Source of the DNA: Duganella sp. sic0402
Lineage (GTDB): Bacteria > Pseudomonadota > Gammaproteobacteria > Burkholderiales > Burkholderiaceae_D
Length of the DNA stretch: 64,000 nucleotides
Assembly (NCBI RefSeq): GCF_019219065.1
Contig: NZ_JAHUWK010000004.1
Coordinates: 310,001-374,000, forward strand
Direction: 5' to 3'
Of the stretch, positions 52,712-62,054 are shown piece by piece. The translations under genes and the position numbers were made by a program. How positions within the stretch are numbered: the first letter of the stretch is position 1; each line of letters starts with the position of its first letter. A model generated the notes under the pieces. The model was not told the origin of the DNA. It searched no databases and saw only the letters and a list, made by a program, of their open reading frames with translations.

Positions 52712-54706
52712 ATGATTGCAGAATTAGGAAACCTGGCACTGATGCTGGCGCTATGCCTGGCATTGGTGCAGGGCGTGATGCCCATCGTCGGTTCGTATCG
52801 CGCCGACCAGCGCTGGATGCGCCTGGCGCGTCCTGCCGCCGCCGGCCAGCTGGTGCTGCTGACGCTGGCGTTTGGCGCGCTGGCCTGGTCGTTCGTGCAG
52901 AATGACTTTTCGCTGGCCTATGTGGCCGGCAATTCCAACTCGATGCTGCCGCTGCACTTCCGCATTGCCGCCACGTGGGGCGGGCATGAAGGCTCGCTGC
53001 TGCTGTGGGTCGAGATGCTGGCCTTGTGGACCTTTGCCGTGGCCTGCCTGAGCCGCCAGCTACCGGATGTGATGGTGGCGCGGGTGCTGGGCGTGCTGGG
53101 CCTGGTCAGCGTTGGCTTCCTGTGCTTTATGCTGTTCACCTCGAATCCGTTCGAGCGCCTGCTGCCGGCCGCTGTTGATGGCCGCGACCTGAATCCGCTG
53201 TTGCAGGATTTCGGCATGATCGTCCATCCGCCGATGCTGTACATGGGCTATGTGGGCTTCTCGGTGGCGTTCGCGTTTGCGATTGCCGCGCTGATGGGCG
53301 GTCAGCTGGACGCCGCCTGGGCGCGCTGGTCGCGGCCGTGGACGCTGGTGGCGTGGGTGTTCCTGACGCTCGGCATCTTCATGGGCAGCTATTGGGCGTA
53401 TTACGAGCTGGGTTGGGGCGGCTGGTGGTTCTGGGACGCCGTTGAAAACGCCTCCTTCATGCCGTGGCTGGTTGGTTCGGCGCTGGTGCACTCGCTGGCG
53501 GTGACGGAAAAGCGCGGCAGCTTCAAGAACTGGACCGTGCTGCTGGCGATCATCGCCTTCTCGCTGTCGCTGCTGGGAACCTTCCTGGTGCGTTCCGGCG
53601 TGCTGACCTCGGTGCACGCGTTTGCCACCGATCCGCGTCGCGGCCTGTTTATCCTGATTTTCCTGGCGCTGGTGATCGGCGGCTCGCTGCTGCTGTACGC
53701 CTGGCGTGCGCCGAAAGTCGGCTCCGGCGGCAAGTTCGGCATGCTGTCGCGCGAATCGCTGCTGCTGGTAAACAATGTCTTGCTGCTGGCTGCGGCCGGC
53801 ACCGTGCTGCTGGGCACGCTGTATCCGCTATTCCTGGATGCGCTCAGTCTCGGCAAGATTTCGGTCGGTCCGCCGTACTTCGAAGCGGTATTCGTGCCGT
53901 TGATGCTGCCGGTGCTGGTGCTGCTGGCGGTCGGTCCCTTCCTGCGCTGGAAGGACGCGCCGCTGAACGAACTGCTGCACCGCTTGCGCTGGATCGCGCT
54001 GGGCACGCTGCTGTTTGCCGTGGCGATCCAGTTGTGGCTGTCGCCCACGCCGATGGTGCTGGTGGGCGTCGCCTGCGCATTCTGGATCTGCGTGGGCACC
54101 GCCTCGCACATGCTGGAACGGCTGCGCCACGTCGCCCCTGGCACCAGTGCGTGGCAGCGCCTGCGCCGCCAGCCGCTGAGCTACTGGGGCATGCTGGCCG
54201 CGCACGCCGGCATAGGCGTGTTCGTGGTCGGCGTCACGCTGGTCAAGGGCATGGAAACCGCCAACGACGTCAGCATGCAGGTGGGCGACACCACGCACGC
54301 CGGCAGCCATGTATTCCGCTTCAGCGCACTGGCGCCGGTGCAGGGCCCGAACTACAGCGGTACTGAAGGCACGTTCGAGGTGACGCGCGACGGCCAGCTG
54401 GTGGCCACGCTGCGCGCGCAGAAGCGCGTCTATAAGGCGCAAGGCATGCCGATGACCGAGGCGGCCATCGACCGTGGCTTTACCCGCGACCTGTACGTCT
54501 CGCTAGGCGAGGAAACCGCGCCGGGCGTGTGGGTGGTGCGCGTGCAGCACAAGCCGTTTGTCGGCTGGATCTGGGCCGGTTGCCTGATCATGTCGGCCGG
54601 CGGACTGCTGGCGGCAGGGGACAAACGCTATCGCATGGCCGCCAGCCATCGCCGCCTGGCGGCCGGGCCGGCGCTGGCCGCCAGCGAACAGCCAGCCCAA
54701 GCCTGA
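52712..54706 (+). CDS. ccmF: Haem lyase CcmF
   Basis: A 664-residue protein with about 14-15 membrane helices that attaches haem to apocytochromes with CcmH. The WWD signature occurs in GWGGWWFWDAVENASFMPW, preceded by the conserved AATWGGHEGSLLLW and HPPMLYMGYVG histidine motifs. Its length is the family norm. It begins 9 bp after ccmE. Confidence 0.95.
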   Translation: MIAELGNLALMLALCLALVQGVMPIVGSYRADQRWMRLARPAAAGQLVLLTLAFGALAWSFVQNDFSLAYVAGNSNSMLPLHFRIAATWGGHEGSLLLWVEMLALWTFAVACLSRQLPDVMVARVLGVLGLVSVGFLCFMLFTSNPFERLLPAAVDGRDLNPLLQDFGMIVHPPMLYMGYVGFSVAFAFAIAALMGGQLDAAWARWSRPWTLVAWVFLTLGIFMGSYWAYYELGWGGWWFWDAVENASFMPWLVGSALVHSLAVTEKRGSFKNWTVLLAIIAFSLSLLGTFLVRSGVLTSVHAFATDPRRGLFILIFLALVIGGSLLLYAWRAPKVGSGGKFGMLSRESLLLVNNVLLLAAAGTVLLGTLYPLFLDALSLGKISVGPPYFEAVFVPLMLPVLVLLAVGPFLRWKDAPLNELLHRLRWIALGTLLFAVAIQLWLSPTPMVLVGVACAFWICVGTASHMLERLRHVAPGTSAWQRLRRQPLSYWGMLAAHAGIGVFVVGVTLVKGMETANDVSMQVGDTTHAGSHVFRFSALAPVQGPNYSGTEGTFEVTRDGQLVATLRAQKRVYKAQGMPMTEAAIDRGFTRDLYVSLGEETAPGVWVVRVQHKPFVGWIWAGCLIMSAGGLLAAGDKRYRMAASHRRLAAGPALAASEQPAQA

Positions 54707-54728
54707 ACATCCACAGGAGAGAACGCAT

Positions 54729-55256
54729 ATGAAACGATTTCTGCTGCCGCTGGGCGTGTTTGTCGCCTTGCTGGTTTTTCTGGCCGTCGGCCTCAAGCTG
54801 AATCCGCGCGAGATACCGTCGCCGTTTATCGGCAAGCCGGCGCCGCAGTTTCACCTGAGCCAGCTGGGCGACCCGGCCGCCACCATCGCGCCGCCGGACA
54901 TGCTAGGCCAGGTGTGGCTGCTGAATGTCTGGGCCTCGTGGTGCGAGGCGTGCCGCGACGAGCACGCGGCGTTGCTGGCGCTGTCGCAGCGCAAGCTGCT
55001 GCCGATTATCGGCCTGAACTACAAGGACCAGCGCGCCGACGGCAACAAGTGGCTGGCGCGCTTTGGCAATCCGTACACCCTGTCCGGCTTTGACGAGGAT
55101 GGCCGGGTCGGCATCGACTACGGCGTCTACGGCGTACCGGAAACCTTTTTGATCGACAAACAAGGTGTGATCCGCTTCAAGTTCATCGGCGTACTGACGC
55201 CGGAAATCATTGAGCAGAAGCTGATGCCGCTGATAAGGGAGTTGAACCGTGTTTAA
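54729..55256 (+). CDS. ccmG: Thiol:disulfide interchange protein CcmG (DsbE)
   Basis: A 175-residue membrane-anchored thioredoxin-fold reductase. The active site is WCEAC and the conserved acidic Glu follows. It reduces the CxxCH cysteines of apocytochromes before haem ligation. Its stop overlaps ccmH by 8 bp. Confidence 0.93.
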   Translation: MKRFLLPLGVFVALLVFLAVGLKLNPREIPSPFIGKPAPQFHLSQLGDPAATIAPPDMLGQVWLLNVWASWCEACRDEHAALLALSQRKLLPIIGLNYKDQRADGNKWLARFGNPYTLSGFDEDGRVGIDYGVYGVPETFLIDKQGVIRFKFIGVLTPEIIEQKLMPLIRELNRV

Positions 55257-55722
55257 ATTAATACCCATGCTGCTGGCCTGTGTGCTGGTGCTGTCGTCGC
55301 CACTGGCAGCGGAAGCGCCGCCAGTGGCGGCCGACCCGGTACTGGAACAGCGCGTGCTGAGCCTGTCCGAACAATTGCGCTGCCTGGTGTGCCAGAACCA
55401 GACCATCGCTGAATCGCACGCCGAGCTGGCCATCGACCTGCGCAACCAGGTGCGCGAGCAGCTGGCGCAGGGCAGCAGCGAACAACAGGTGATCGACTAC
55501 ATGGTGGCGCGCTACGGCGACTTCGTCATGTATCGCCCGCCGTTCAAGCCCATGACCTGGCTGCTGTGGTGGGGGCCGGCGCTGCTGCTGGCCGCCGGCC
55601 TGGGCGGGCTGGCGCTGCAACTGCACCGCCGCGCTGCGACAGAACCTGAATTATCGCCTGCCGAGCTGGCGCGCGCCGCCGCGCTGCTGGATGCATCACT
55701 GCCTGAGAAAGAAATGACATGA
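55249..55722 (+). CDS. ccmH: Cytochrome c-type biogenesis protein CcmH
   Basis: A 157-residue exported protein with the catalytic LRCLVCQNQTI motif and a C-terminal membrane helix, i.e. the short CcmH form without TPRs, which are encoded separately as CcmI. It holds apocytochrome for CcmF. Confidence 0.93.
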   Translation: MFKLIPMLLACVLVLSSPLAAEAPPVAADPVLEQRVLSLSEQLRCLVCQNQTIAESHAELAIDLRNQVREQLAQGSSEQQVIDYMVARYGDFVMYRPPFKPMTWLLWWGPALLLAAGLGGLALQLHRRAATEPELSPAELARAAALLDASLPEKEMT

Positions 55723-56570
55723 CTACGTTTTCCATTGCCGCCGCGTTGCTGACAGCGCTGTCGCTGCTGTTCATCCTGCCGCCGTTGTTGCGCAGCGAGC
55801 GTCCGCGCCGTGGTCCGGCCGCGCGCGCTGTCGCCAACCTCGCGGTGCTGCGCGACCAACTACGCGAGCTGGACGCCGATCTGGCGGCTGGCACCATCGA
55901 CGCCACCGGCTATGCGCAGGCGCGCGGCGAGCTGGAACGGCGCGTCGCCAGCGACGTCGGCGCCGTGCCTGCCGCCACGGCCGAACAGCTGGGCGGTCCG
56001 CGCCGCCTGGCTGCCGCGTTGCTGACGCTGGCGCTGCCAGCGCTGGCCTGCGCCTTTTATCTGCTGCTGGGCACGCCGGTTGCGCTTGATCCCACGCGCA
56101 TGCAAGCCAACGAGGAACTGGCGCGCCAGACCGAACTGGCGGAACTGGTGGAAGGCATGGCCGCGCAGCTGCGCAAGCAGCCGAACGATGTGGCTGGCTG
56201 GAATATGCTGGCGCGCTCCTATGCCAGCATGGGCAATTTCGAGAAGGCAGCCGACACCTATCGTCACCTGATCAGCCTGGACCCGGACAATCCGAATCTG
56301 CTGGTCGACTTCGCCGATGTGCTGGCCATGTCGCGTGGAAAAACCATGCAGGGCGAGCCGGAGCAGCTGGTGATGCGCGCGCTGCGTATCGACGCCGAAA
56401 ACTTCAAGGGCTTGTCGCTGCTCGGCAGTACCTTGTTTGAGCGGGGTGATTACGCTGGCGCGGTGGCGCAATGGAAAAAGATTCTGCCGCTGGTGCCGCC
56501 GGATTCCGACACGGCGCGCAACACCATCGAAAGCATTGCTATTGCGCAGCAGCGCCAGGCAGCACCGTGA
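55719..56570 (+). CDS. ccmI: Cytochrome c biogenesis TPR protein CcmI
   Basis: A 283-residue protein with two N-terminal membrane helices and a periplasmic TPR domain (residues ~140-270: WNMLARSYASMGNFEKAADTYRHLISLDPDNPNLLVDFADVLAM). It binds apocytochrome C-termini. It overlaps ccmH by 4 bp and ends the maturation operon. The N-terminal membrane region is the usual CcmI form, with LRDQLRELDADLAAGTID. Confidence 0.9.
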   Translation: MTTFSIAAALLTALSLLFILPPLLRSERPRRGPAARAVANLAVLRDQLRELDADLAAGTIDATGYAQARGELERRVASDVGAVPAATAEQLGGPRRLAAALLTLALPALACAFYLLLGTPVALDPTRMQANEELARQTELAELVEGMAAQLRKQPNDVAGWNMLARSYASMGNFEKAADTYRHLISLDPDNPNLLVDFADVLAMSRGKTMQGEPEQLVMRALRIDAENFKGLSLLGSTLFERGDYAGAVAQWKKILPLVPPDSDTARNTIESIAIAQQRQAAP

Positions 56571-56598
56571 ACTGTCTTTTACTTATGAGAGGTAACAA

Positions 56599-57228
56599 AT
56601 GATGAAGAAACAGATAGCCGCCATGGCGGTCATGGCCAGCGTTCTGCTGCCGGCTGGCGTTGCCAGCGCAGCCGCAGCTGCTGCGCAGCCAGGCGCCAAT
56701 CCGCACGGCCGCCCGGCGTCGCCGCAGGCGCTCAAGCCCTTGCCGAAACAGGACAAGCTGAGCATACGCGGCTGGTCGTCGCCCGCGCCCGCCGCCTGGA
56801 CCCCGGTAGAGCCCGCCAGCACAATGCGTGCCGCCCAGTTCATCCTGCCTGGCGGCACCGGAAAGCCCGCCGACGATGGCGAAATGGTCGCGTACTTCTT
56901 CCCGGCCGGCGATGGCGGCAGCCAGGAAGCCAATATCGAACGCTGGAGCGCGGAAGTGACCGACGCCGCCGGCAAGCCGGTCAAGCCGCAGATTACCACC
57001 GCCAAGGCAGGCATGACCAAGGTCACGCTGCTGACGCTGCAAGGCAATTACACCCGTGGCGCGAATATGCTGCCAGGCGCGGAACGCAAGAGCAATCAGA
57101 CTTTGCTGGTGGCGATGGTGGAAACCAGCATCGGCCGCATCACGCTGCAAGCCTATGGCCCTAGCAAGACGGTTGCCGCGCACCGCGACAGTTTTATCAA
57201 GCTGGCCAACAGCTTCGCGCCGGGCTAG
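56599..57228 (+). CDS. Exported protein of unknown function downstream of the ccm operon
   Basis: A 209-residue protein with a signal peptide (to about residue 28) and no cysteine in the mature part. The remaining sequence looks like a globular beta-rich domain (MRAAQFILPGGTGKPADDGEMVAYFFPAG, RITLQAYGPSKTV). GAGAGG precedes the ATG. It starts 28 bp after ccmI and may belong to that transcript. No family is recognised. Confidence 0.68.
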   Translation: MMKKQIAAMAVMASVLLPAGVASAAAAAAQPGANPHGRPASPQALKPLPKQDKLSIRGWSSPAPAAWTPVEPASTMRAAQFILPGGTGKPADDGEMVAYFFPAGDGGSQEANIERWSAEVTDAAGKPVKPQITTAKAGMTKVTLLTLQGNYTRGANMLPGAERKSNQTLLVAMVETSIGRITLQAYGPSKTVAAHRDSFIKLANSFAPG

Positions 57229-57234
57229 GCGGGT

Positions 57235-57756
57235 TCAGGGACGGATGCGCAGGGTGCTGGCGATCAGCGCCACACTCTGCGGGCTGTCCCATTCGCGGCT
57301 GCCATAGTGGCGTGCCAGCACGCGGCCTTGCGCGTCCACCAGCAGCGTTAGCGGGATGCGGTCCGCGCCCAGCATGATTTCCAGTTGCAGCTGATGGTCG
57401 ATATAGTTGGGGAAGCGGATGCCTGCACCGCGCAGGAAGGCGCTGGCGCGGTCGCGGTAGTCGTCGGTAGAAACGCCGATGACGTTGAACTGCTTGCCGT
57501 AGCGCTGCGCCAGACGTTGCAGCGAACCCATTTCGGCACGGCAGGGACCGCACCAGCTGGCCCAGACATTGATCACCAGCGGCTTGCCGCGATAGGCGTT
57601 CAGCTCACGCGCGGGCCCCAGCAGCGGATCCAGCGTGGCCTGGCGCAAGGGCGCGCCGATGGCCACCTGTCCGATGGCTTGGGCAGGTGGCGCCGCGCTG
57701 GCGCCATGCATTGTCAGCGCCAGTGTCAGCAGCAGGGTGGTACTTGTCGTTTTCAT
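57235..57756 (-). CDS. TlpA-like periplasmic thioredoxin
   Basis: A 173-residue exported protein (signal peptide ending ASA) with thioredoxin fold and active site WCGPC in NVWASWCGPCRAEMGSLQRLA, as in TlpA/ResA/DsbE relatives. It converges with the ccm-linked gene and ends 6 bp from it, so it is a separate unit that could still help keep cytochrome cysteines reduced. No clear ribosome site stands before the ATG. Confidence 0.85.
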   Translation of the reverse strand: MKTTSTTLLLTLALTMHGASAAPPAQAIGQVAIGAPLRQATLDPLLGPARELNAYRGKPLVINVWASWCGPCRAEMGSLQRLAQRYGKQFNVIGVSTDDYRDRASAFLRGAGIRFPNYIDHQLQLEIMLGADRIPLTLLVDAQGRVLARHYGSREWDSPQSVALIASTLRIRP

Positions 57757-57797
57757 GAGGCGCAGTATAAGAAGGCTGCGCCTCAAGAATCCTTGAC

Positions 57798-58526
57798 TTA
57801 CATCAACTCCAGCTCGATCAGCGCATCGTTGCCGTACTGCTTGCTGCCGACCGGGACCGAATACGACTTGCCGTCCTTGCCGATCGTCAGCGGTACGCGC
57901 GTCTCGCCATCCAGCAGTGTGGCGCGCGCTAGCGGCGCCTCGGCGCGTACGCTCAGCTTGAAGTCCTTGAAGCCGCACCAGTCGGTGGTGAGCGTCAGCG
58001 TGTTGATCGTCGCGCGCAGCATGAACGGAATGTAGTTCTTGCCGATCGCCACCAGCACGCGGCACTCAAGGCGGATATCGCCCAGCCGCCGCATGCCGGC
58101 CGGAACGCCGGCACTGTGCACATCGGGCCAGAAGCTGAAGTAGCTTTTCTTTTTGTTGAGGACGATATCGGCGTTCTCGTCTTCGGCCGTCTCATCGCGT
58201 GGCAGCACGAAGCGGTGGCCGGCGTCCAGCGGCAGCGCGATGTCGCTCTGCTTGCCGGACACGCGCAGCGTCACGCCATCCATTGCGTCCGCTGGCGCCT
58301 TGGCCTTTAGCGTCAGGCGGAACCAGACTTGCTGCGCATCCGGCGCCAGCTCGTGGTTGTCTTCAAACGCATCCAGGCCGGACAGCATATAGCGGTAGGG
58401 CTGCAAGTCCGGGCTGCGGGTGCCGTTGATGACCACCACCGGGCTTTGCTCCTCCGGCTCGTCTTTCTCTGCTGCCGCTGCCAGCAGCGGCAGCAGCAGG
58501 ACCAGCAGCAGCTTAGACTTCTTCAC
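57798..58526 (-). CDS. Exported hypothetical protein linked to a YtrA-type ABC transporter
   Basis: A 242-residue protein with a signal peptide (MKKSKLLLVLLLPLLAAAA). The mature part is globular with no recognised domain; it has two cysteines (RLECRV and DWCGFK). It overlaps the ABC permease gene by 14 bp and is the last gene of that operon, so a periplasmic accessory role for the transporter is likely. Confidence 0.7.
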   Translation of the reverse strand: MKKSKLLLVLLLPLLAAAAEKDEPEEQSPVVVINGTRSPDLQPYRYMLSGLDAFEDNHELAPDAQQVWFRLTLKAKAPADAMDGVTLRVSGKQSDIALPLDAGHRFVLPRDETAEDENADIVLNKKKSYFSFWPDVHSAGVPAGMRRLGDIRLECRVLVAIGKNYIPFMLRATINTLTLTTDWCGFKDFKLSVRAEAPLARATLLDGETRVPLTIGKDGKSYSVPVGSKQYGNDALIELELM

Positions 58527-59460
58527 GGCGACGACGCATATACACTGCCACGGCGATCATGGCGATACCGGCGGCCGCGCCTATCCATACGCTGGGACCA
58601 CCCAGCGTCGACCACGAAGCATTGAAGATGGCGTCCGGCAGCGGCAGCTTGTGTTCTTCGTGAGCGATCTCGATGGTGTCCTTGCTGAAGGCCAGCCACG
58701 AGCCTGGCACCACGCCCAGCAGGATGCGGTTGGTGATATGGCTGGCGAACCACAGCGCGTCCACGCCGAAGTGCAGCGCCTTCTGTGCCCACACCAGCAG
58801 CAGCGTGATGATCACCGGCGTGCCAACTGCCCACAGGAATACCTTGGAGCGCGCCATGCTCGACACCATCAGCAGCCAGCCGACCGTCGGCAGGGCCCAC
58901 AGTATGTACACCGGCAGCAGCCCGACCAGGCGCAGCGGCGACAGGTACAGCTCGGGTGACCCGAGGATCTCGCCAAACAGGTTGGTGCCATGGATTAGCA
59001 GTGTCACGCAAGTCGCCAGCAGCATGATCAGGCCCAGCGCCACCGCGACGCCGATCGTGATCAGCGGCGCCACCACCAGGGCCAGCAGCACTTTCGACAG
59101 CACCGTGGTCAGGTCCGACACCGGCAGCGATTTCCAGAACAGCAGGCTGCGGTCGCGGCGCTCGTCATGCAGCGCGCTCAGGCAGTAGAAGAACACCAGT
59201 AGTCCCAGCACCATCAGCACCGGCATGCCGGTACCGATATACGCTTGCGCCAGCGTTTCCGCAATGCGCTGCCGGATCGCGCCTTCAATAGTAATGGTGT
59301 TGAAGCTGTGGCCATCGACCTGGATATTTTGCACATGCCCCATCACCAGTGCGCTCAGCACCAGCGCGGCGATGGCGCCGGCGATCACCAGCGGGGTCCA
59401 CAGCAGCATGCCCTTGTTTTCCCACATCTCGCGCTTGATCAGCCATTTCATCGTTTTCAT
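58513..59460 (-). CDS. ABC transporter permease (ABC-2 type)
   Basis: A 315-residue permease with six membrane helices, beginning MKWLIKREMWENKGMLLWTPLVIAGAI. Between helices it has an RDRSLLFWKSLPVSDLTTVLSKVL segment typical of ABC-2 exporters. It overlaps the ATPase gene by 4 bp (ATGA). The substrate is unknown; YtrA-regulated transporters of Firmicutes respond to cell-wall antibiotics. Confidence 0.84.
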   Translation of the reverse strand: MKTMKWLIKREMWENKGMLLWTPLVIAGAIAALVLSALVMGHVQNIQVDGHSFNTITIEGAIRQRIAETLAQAYIGTGMPVLMVLGLLVFFYCLSALHDERRDRSLLFWKSLPVSDLTTVLSKVLLALVVAPLITIGVAVALGLIMLLATCVTLLIHGTNLFGEILGSPELYLSPLRLVGLLPVYILWALPTVGWLLMVSSMARSKVFLWAVGTPVIITLLLVWAQKALHFGVDALWFASHITNRILLGVVPGSWLAFSKDTIEIAHEEHKLPLPDAIFNASWSTLGGPSVWIGAAAGIAMIAVAVYMRRRREEV

Positions 59461-60314
59461 GCGTAGCTTCCTTTCATGGTAGCGACAAACAGATCGGCCA
59501 CGCTGGGCGTGCGCAGTTCGCCAAATGTCGACAGTTGCGCGCGGTCGGCGCCGTCAAACAGCATCACCGGCTTGCCGAACACGGTGCGCTGGCTCAGCGG
59601 TTGCAGGGCGTTGGCGGCGGCGGCGAATTGCGGCTCGACCATCACCTCGGTGAAACGTTCGCCCACTTCATCCATCGACGCTGCCAGCGAAATCTTGCCG
59701 TTTTCGATGAACAGCAGATCGGTGAGGATGTGCTCGACTTCCTCGATCTGGTGGGTGGTGATCAGGATGGTCTTGTTTTCGTCGAAGTAGTCTTCCAGCA
59801 GGTTCTGGTAGAACTGCTTGCGGTACAGGATGTCCAGGCCCAGCGTCGGCTCGTCCAGCACCAGCAGGCGGGCGTCGATCGCCATCACCAGCGCCAGGTG
59901 CAGCTGCACCACCATGCCCTTGGACATGGCTTTCACCTTCATCTCCGGCTTGAGCTTGGTGTTGGCGATGTATTTCTCGGCCTTGCTGCGGTCGAAGCGC
60001 GGATGCACGCCTTCCACGAAGTCGATGGCGTCCTTGACTTTCAGCCAGCGCGGCAGAATCGCCACGTCGGCGATGAAGCAGACTTCGTTCATCAGTGCTT
60101 CGCGCTGGCTGCGCGGGTCCATGCCCAGCACCGACAGCTCGCCGTCAAAGCGGGTCAGGCCGAGGATGGCCTTGAGCGTGGTGGTTTTGCCGGAACCGTT
60201 TGGACCGATCAGGCCGACAATGCGGCCGGCCTCGACGCTGAAACTGGCGCCGTCCAGCGCGGCCTGCTTGCCGTATTGCTTGACCAGGTTGCTGGCGGTG
60301 ATGACGGCGCTCAT
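59457..60314 (-). CDS. ABC transporter ATP-binding protein
   Basis: A 285-residue ATPase with Walker A GPNGSGKTTTLK and Walker B LLVLDEPTLGLD; the signature region is weaker (KAMSKGMVVQLHLAL), as in YtrB-like ATPases. It overlaps the GntR regulator by 4 bp and the permease by 4 bp. The operon order (regulator, ATPase, permease) is that of YtrABC-type loci. Confidence 0.9.
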   Translation of the reverse strand: MSAVITASNLVKQYGKQAALDGASFSVEAGRIVGLIGPNGSGKTTTLKAILGLTRFDGELSVLGMDPRSQREALMNEVCFIADVAILPRWLKVKDAIDFVEGVHPRFDRSKAEKYIANTKLKPEMKVKAMSKGMVVQLHLALVMAIDARLLVLDEPTLGLDILYRKQFYQNLLEDYFDENKTILITTHQIEEVEHILTDLLFIENGKISLAASMDEVGERFTEVMVEPQFAAAANALQPLSQRTVFGKPVMLFDGADRAQLSTFGELRTPSVADLFVATMKGSYA

Positions 60315-60667
60315 TGTGCACCTCCCGGCGCTGCTTGCAGCAGGGTTTCCAGATCCAGCCCGAGGCGGCGGATGCGTTCCAGCAGGGCAGGCCAGTCTTC
60401 GCGCAGGAAACGTTCACGTTCGCTGGCCAGCAGTTTGTCGCGGGCGCCATCAGTTACATACATACCTATCCCCCTCCGTTTTTCGACCAGCGTTTCGTCC
60501 ACCAGCTCCTGGTAGGCGCGGGACACCGTGATCGGGTTGAGTTGATAATCGGCGGCAATCTGCCGCACCGAGGGCAGGGCGTCGCCCGGCTTCAGAAGGC
60601 CGTCCAGCATCATGCCGACGACCTTGTCTTTCAGCTGCCGATAGATCGGCGTGTTGTCATTCCACAT
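60311..60667 (-). CDS. YtrA-type GntR family repressor
   Basis: A 118-residue regulator: the GntR winged helix (IYRQLKDKVVGMMLDGLLKPGDALPSVRQIAADYQLNPITVSRAYQELVDETLVEKRRGIGMYV) plus a short C-terminal helix, as in YtrA. AAGGGG precedes the ATG. A near-perfect palindrome lies ~35 bp upstream and fits autorepression of the transporter operon. Confidence 0.9.
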   Translation of the reverse strand: MWNDNTPIYRQLKDKVVGMMLDGLLKPGDALPSVRQIAADYQLNPITVSRAYQELVDETLVEKRRGIGMYVTDGARDKLLASERERFLREDWPALLERIRRLGLDLETLLQAAPGGAQ

Positions 60668-60700
60668 ACATGTTTACCCCTTACGTGTGTTAATGAAGTG

Positions 60701-60722
60701 GTGTTGTAGTTAACTATAACAC
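60701..60722. promoter_or_regulatory. Candidate YtrA operator
   Basis: A 22-bp palindrome with end arms GTGTT and AACAC and a central TAGTTAACTA, with one mismatched pair. It lies upstream of the GntR gene in an AT-rich stretch, where the operon's promoter is expected. Confidence 0.55.
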
Positions 60723-60841
60723 TAGAAATCAAAAACGCAAGAAAAGTTTTTATTAAGCACCCGCACGATTGGAAAAAGGCTATTGTTGACGAGTTGCTAT
60801 ATAGTCTGACAGTTGCGTCAATCAACATACTAGGGGAAACA

Positions 60842-61690
60842 ATGAGCACCAATGACATCGCTCAGCGCATCAGTGCGCTGATCAAGCAATTTGAGAGTGA
60901 CATCCTGACACTGTGGACCGGCGAACTGGCCGCCAAGACTTTCCGCAACGATGACGCCACCGAGCGCCATTGCCGCCAGTTCCTGGCGCTGCTGCCTGCC
61001 GCGATTGCCGGCGGCGGCACCGACGACATTCATTCGCGTCATTGGGATGAGGTGCGCAATCTGCTGACCGAGATCTCGACCCAGCGCGCCAAAAGTGGCT
61101 CGACGCCGAATGAAACCGCGACCTTTGTGTTCTCGCTCAAGCAATCGCTGTTCACCACGCTGCGCCGCGAACTGAGCAACGAGGCGGCACAGCTGGCCGA
61201 TGGGCTGTGGGCCATCAGCACCTTGCTGGATCAGCTGGGCCTGTACACGGTGGAAGTGTTCCAGAAAAGCCGCGACCAGATCATTGTGCGCCAGCAGCAT
61301 GAGCTGATGGAATTGTCGACGCCGGTGGTCAAACTGTGGCAGGACATTCTGGCGCTGCCGCTGATCGGCACGCTGGACAGCGCGCGCAGCCAGGTGGTGA
61401 TGGAAAGCCTGCTGGAAAAAGTGGTGGAAACCGGCGCCGCCATCGCCATCATCGACATCACCGGTGTGCCGACTGTCGATACGCTGGTGGCGCAGCACCT
61501 GATGAAAACCATCGCCGCCGCGCGCCTGATGGGCGCCGACTGCATCATCAGCGGCATCCGTCCGCAGATCGCACAGACCATTGTGCACCTGGGCGTCAAC
61601 CTGGAGGACGTGGTCACCAAGGCGACGCTGGCGGATGCCTTTGTGGTGGCGCTGCAACGCGTCGGCGCCACCATTCAACGCAACGGGTGA
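60842..61690 (+). CDS. rsbR: RsbR-type stressosome protein with C-terminal STAS domain
   Basis: A 282-residue RsbR paralogue. The N-terminal half is a helical sensor domain (residues ~1-150, including TATFVFSLKQSLFTTLRRE) and the C-terminal half an STAS domain with the phospho-threonine segments IDITGVPTVDT. AGGGGAAA precedes the ATG. It is the first gene of a stressosome operon and diverges from the YtrA-type regulator. Confidence 0.9.
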   Translation: MSTNDIAQRISALIKQFESDILTLWTGELAAKTFRNDDATERHCRQFLALLPAAIAGGGTDDIHSRHWDEVRNLLTEISTQRAKSGSTPNETATFVFSLKQSLFTTLRRELSNEAAQLADGLWAISTLLDQLGLYTVEVFQKSRDQIIVRQQHELMELSTPVVKLWQDILALPLIGTLDSARSQVVMESLLEKVVETGAAIAIIDITGVPTVDTLVAQHLMKTIAAARLMGADCIISGIRPQIAQTIVHLGVNLEDVVTKATLADAFVVALQRVGATIQRNG

Positions 61691-61697
61691 GCACGGC

Positions 61698-62054
61698 ATG
61701 GAACGCATTCCTATCTTGCGCATTGGCGACTTGCTGCTGGTGACCATCCAGGTGGACATGCATGACCGCCTGGCCATGACGTTGCAGGACGACCTGACCG
61801 AGCGCATCGTTAAAGACCGTGCCAAGGGCGTGCTGATCGACATTTCGGCACTCGATCTGGTGGATTCCTTCATCGGCCGCATGATCAGCAACACCGCCGC
61901 CATGGCGCGCGTGCTCGACGCGCAGACGGTGCTGGTCGGCATGCAGCCGGCGGTGGCGATCACGCTGGTGGAGCTGGGGCTGACGCTGCCCGGCGTTAAA
62001 ACTGCGCTGAATGTCGAAAAAGGCATGCAGCTGCTCGGCAAGAGCTATCACTGA
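61698..62054 (+). CDS. rsbS: RsbS-type STAS domain protein
   Basis: A 118-residue STAS-only protein. The phosphorylated Ser lies in LIDISALDLVDSFIGRMISN, as in RsbS. With RsbR it would form the stressosome core that holds RsbT. It starts 7 bp after rsbR and overlaps rsbT by one base. Confidence 0.9.
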   Translation: MERIPILRIGDLLLVTIQVDMHDRLAMTLQDDLTERIVKDRAKGVLIDISALDLVDSFIGRMISNTAAMARVLDAQTVLVGMQPAVAITLVELGLTLPGVKTALNVEKGMQLLGKSYH

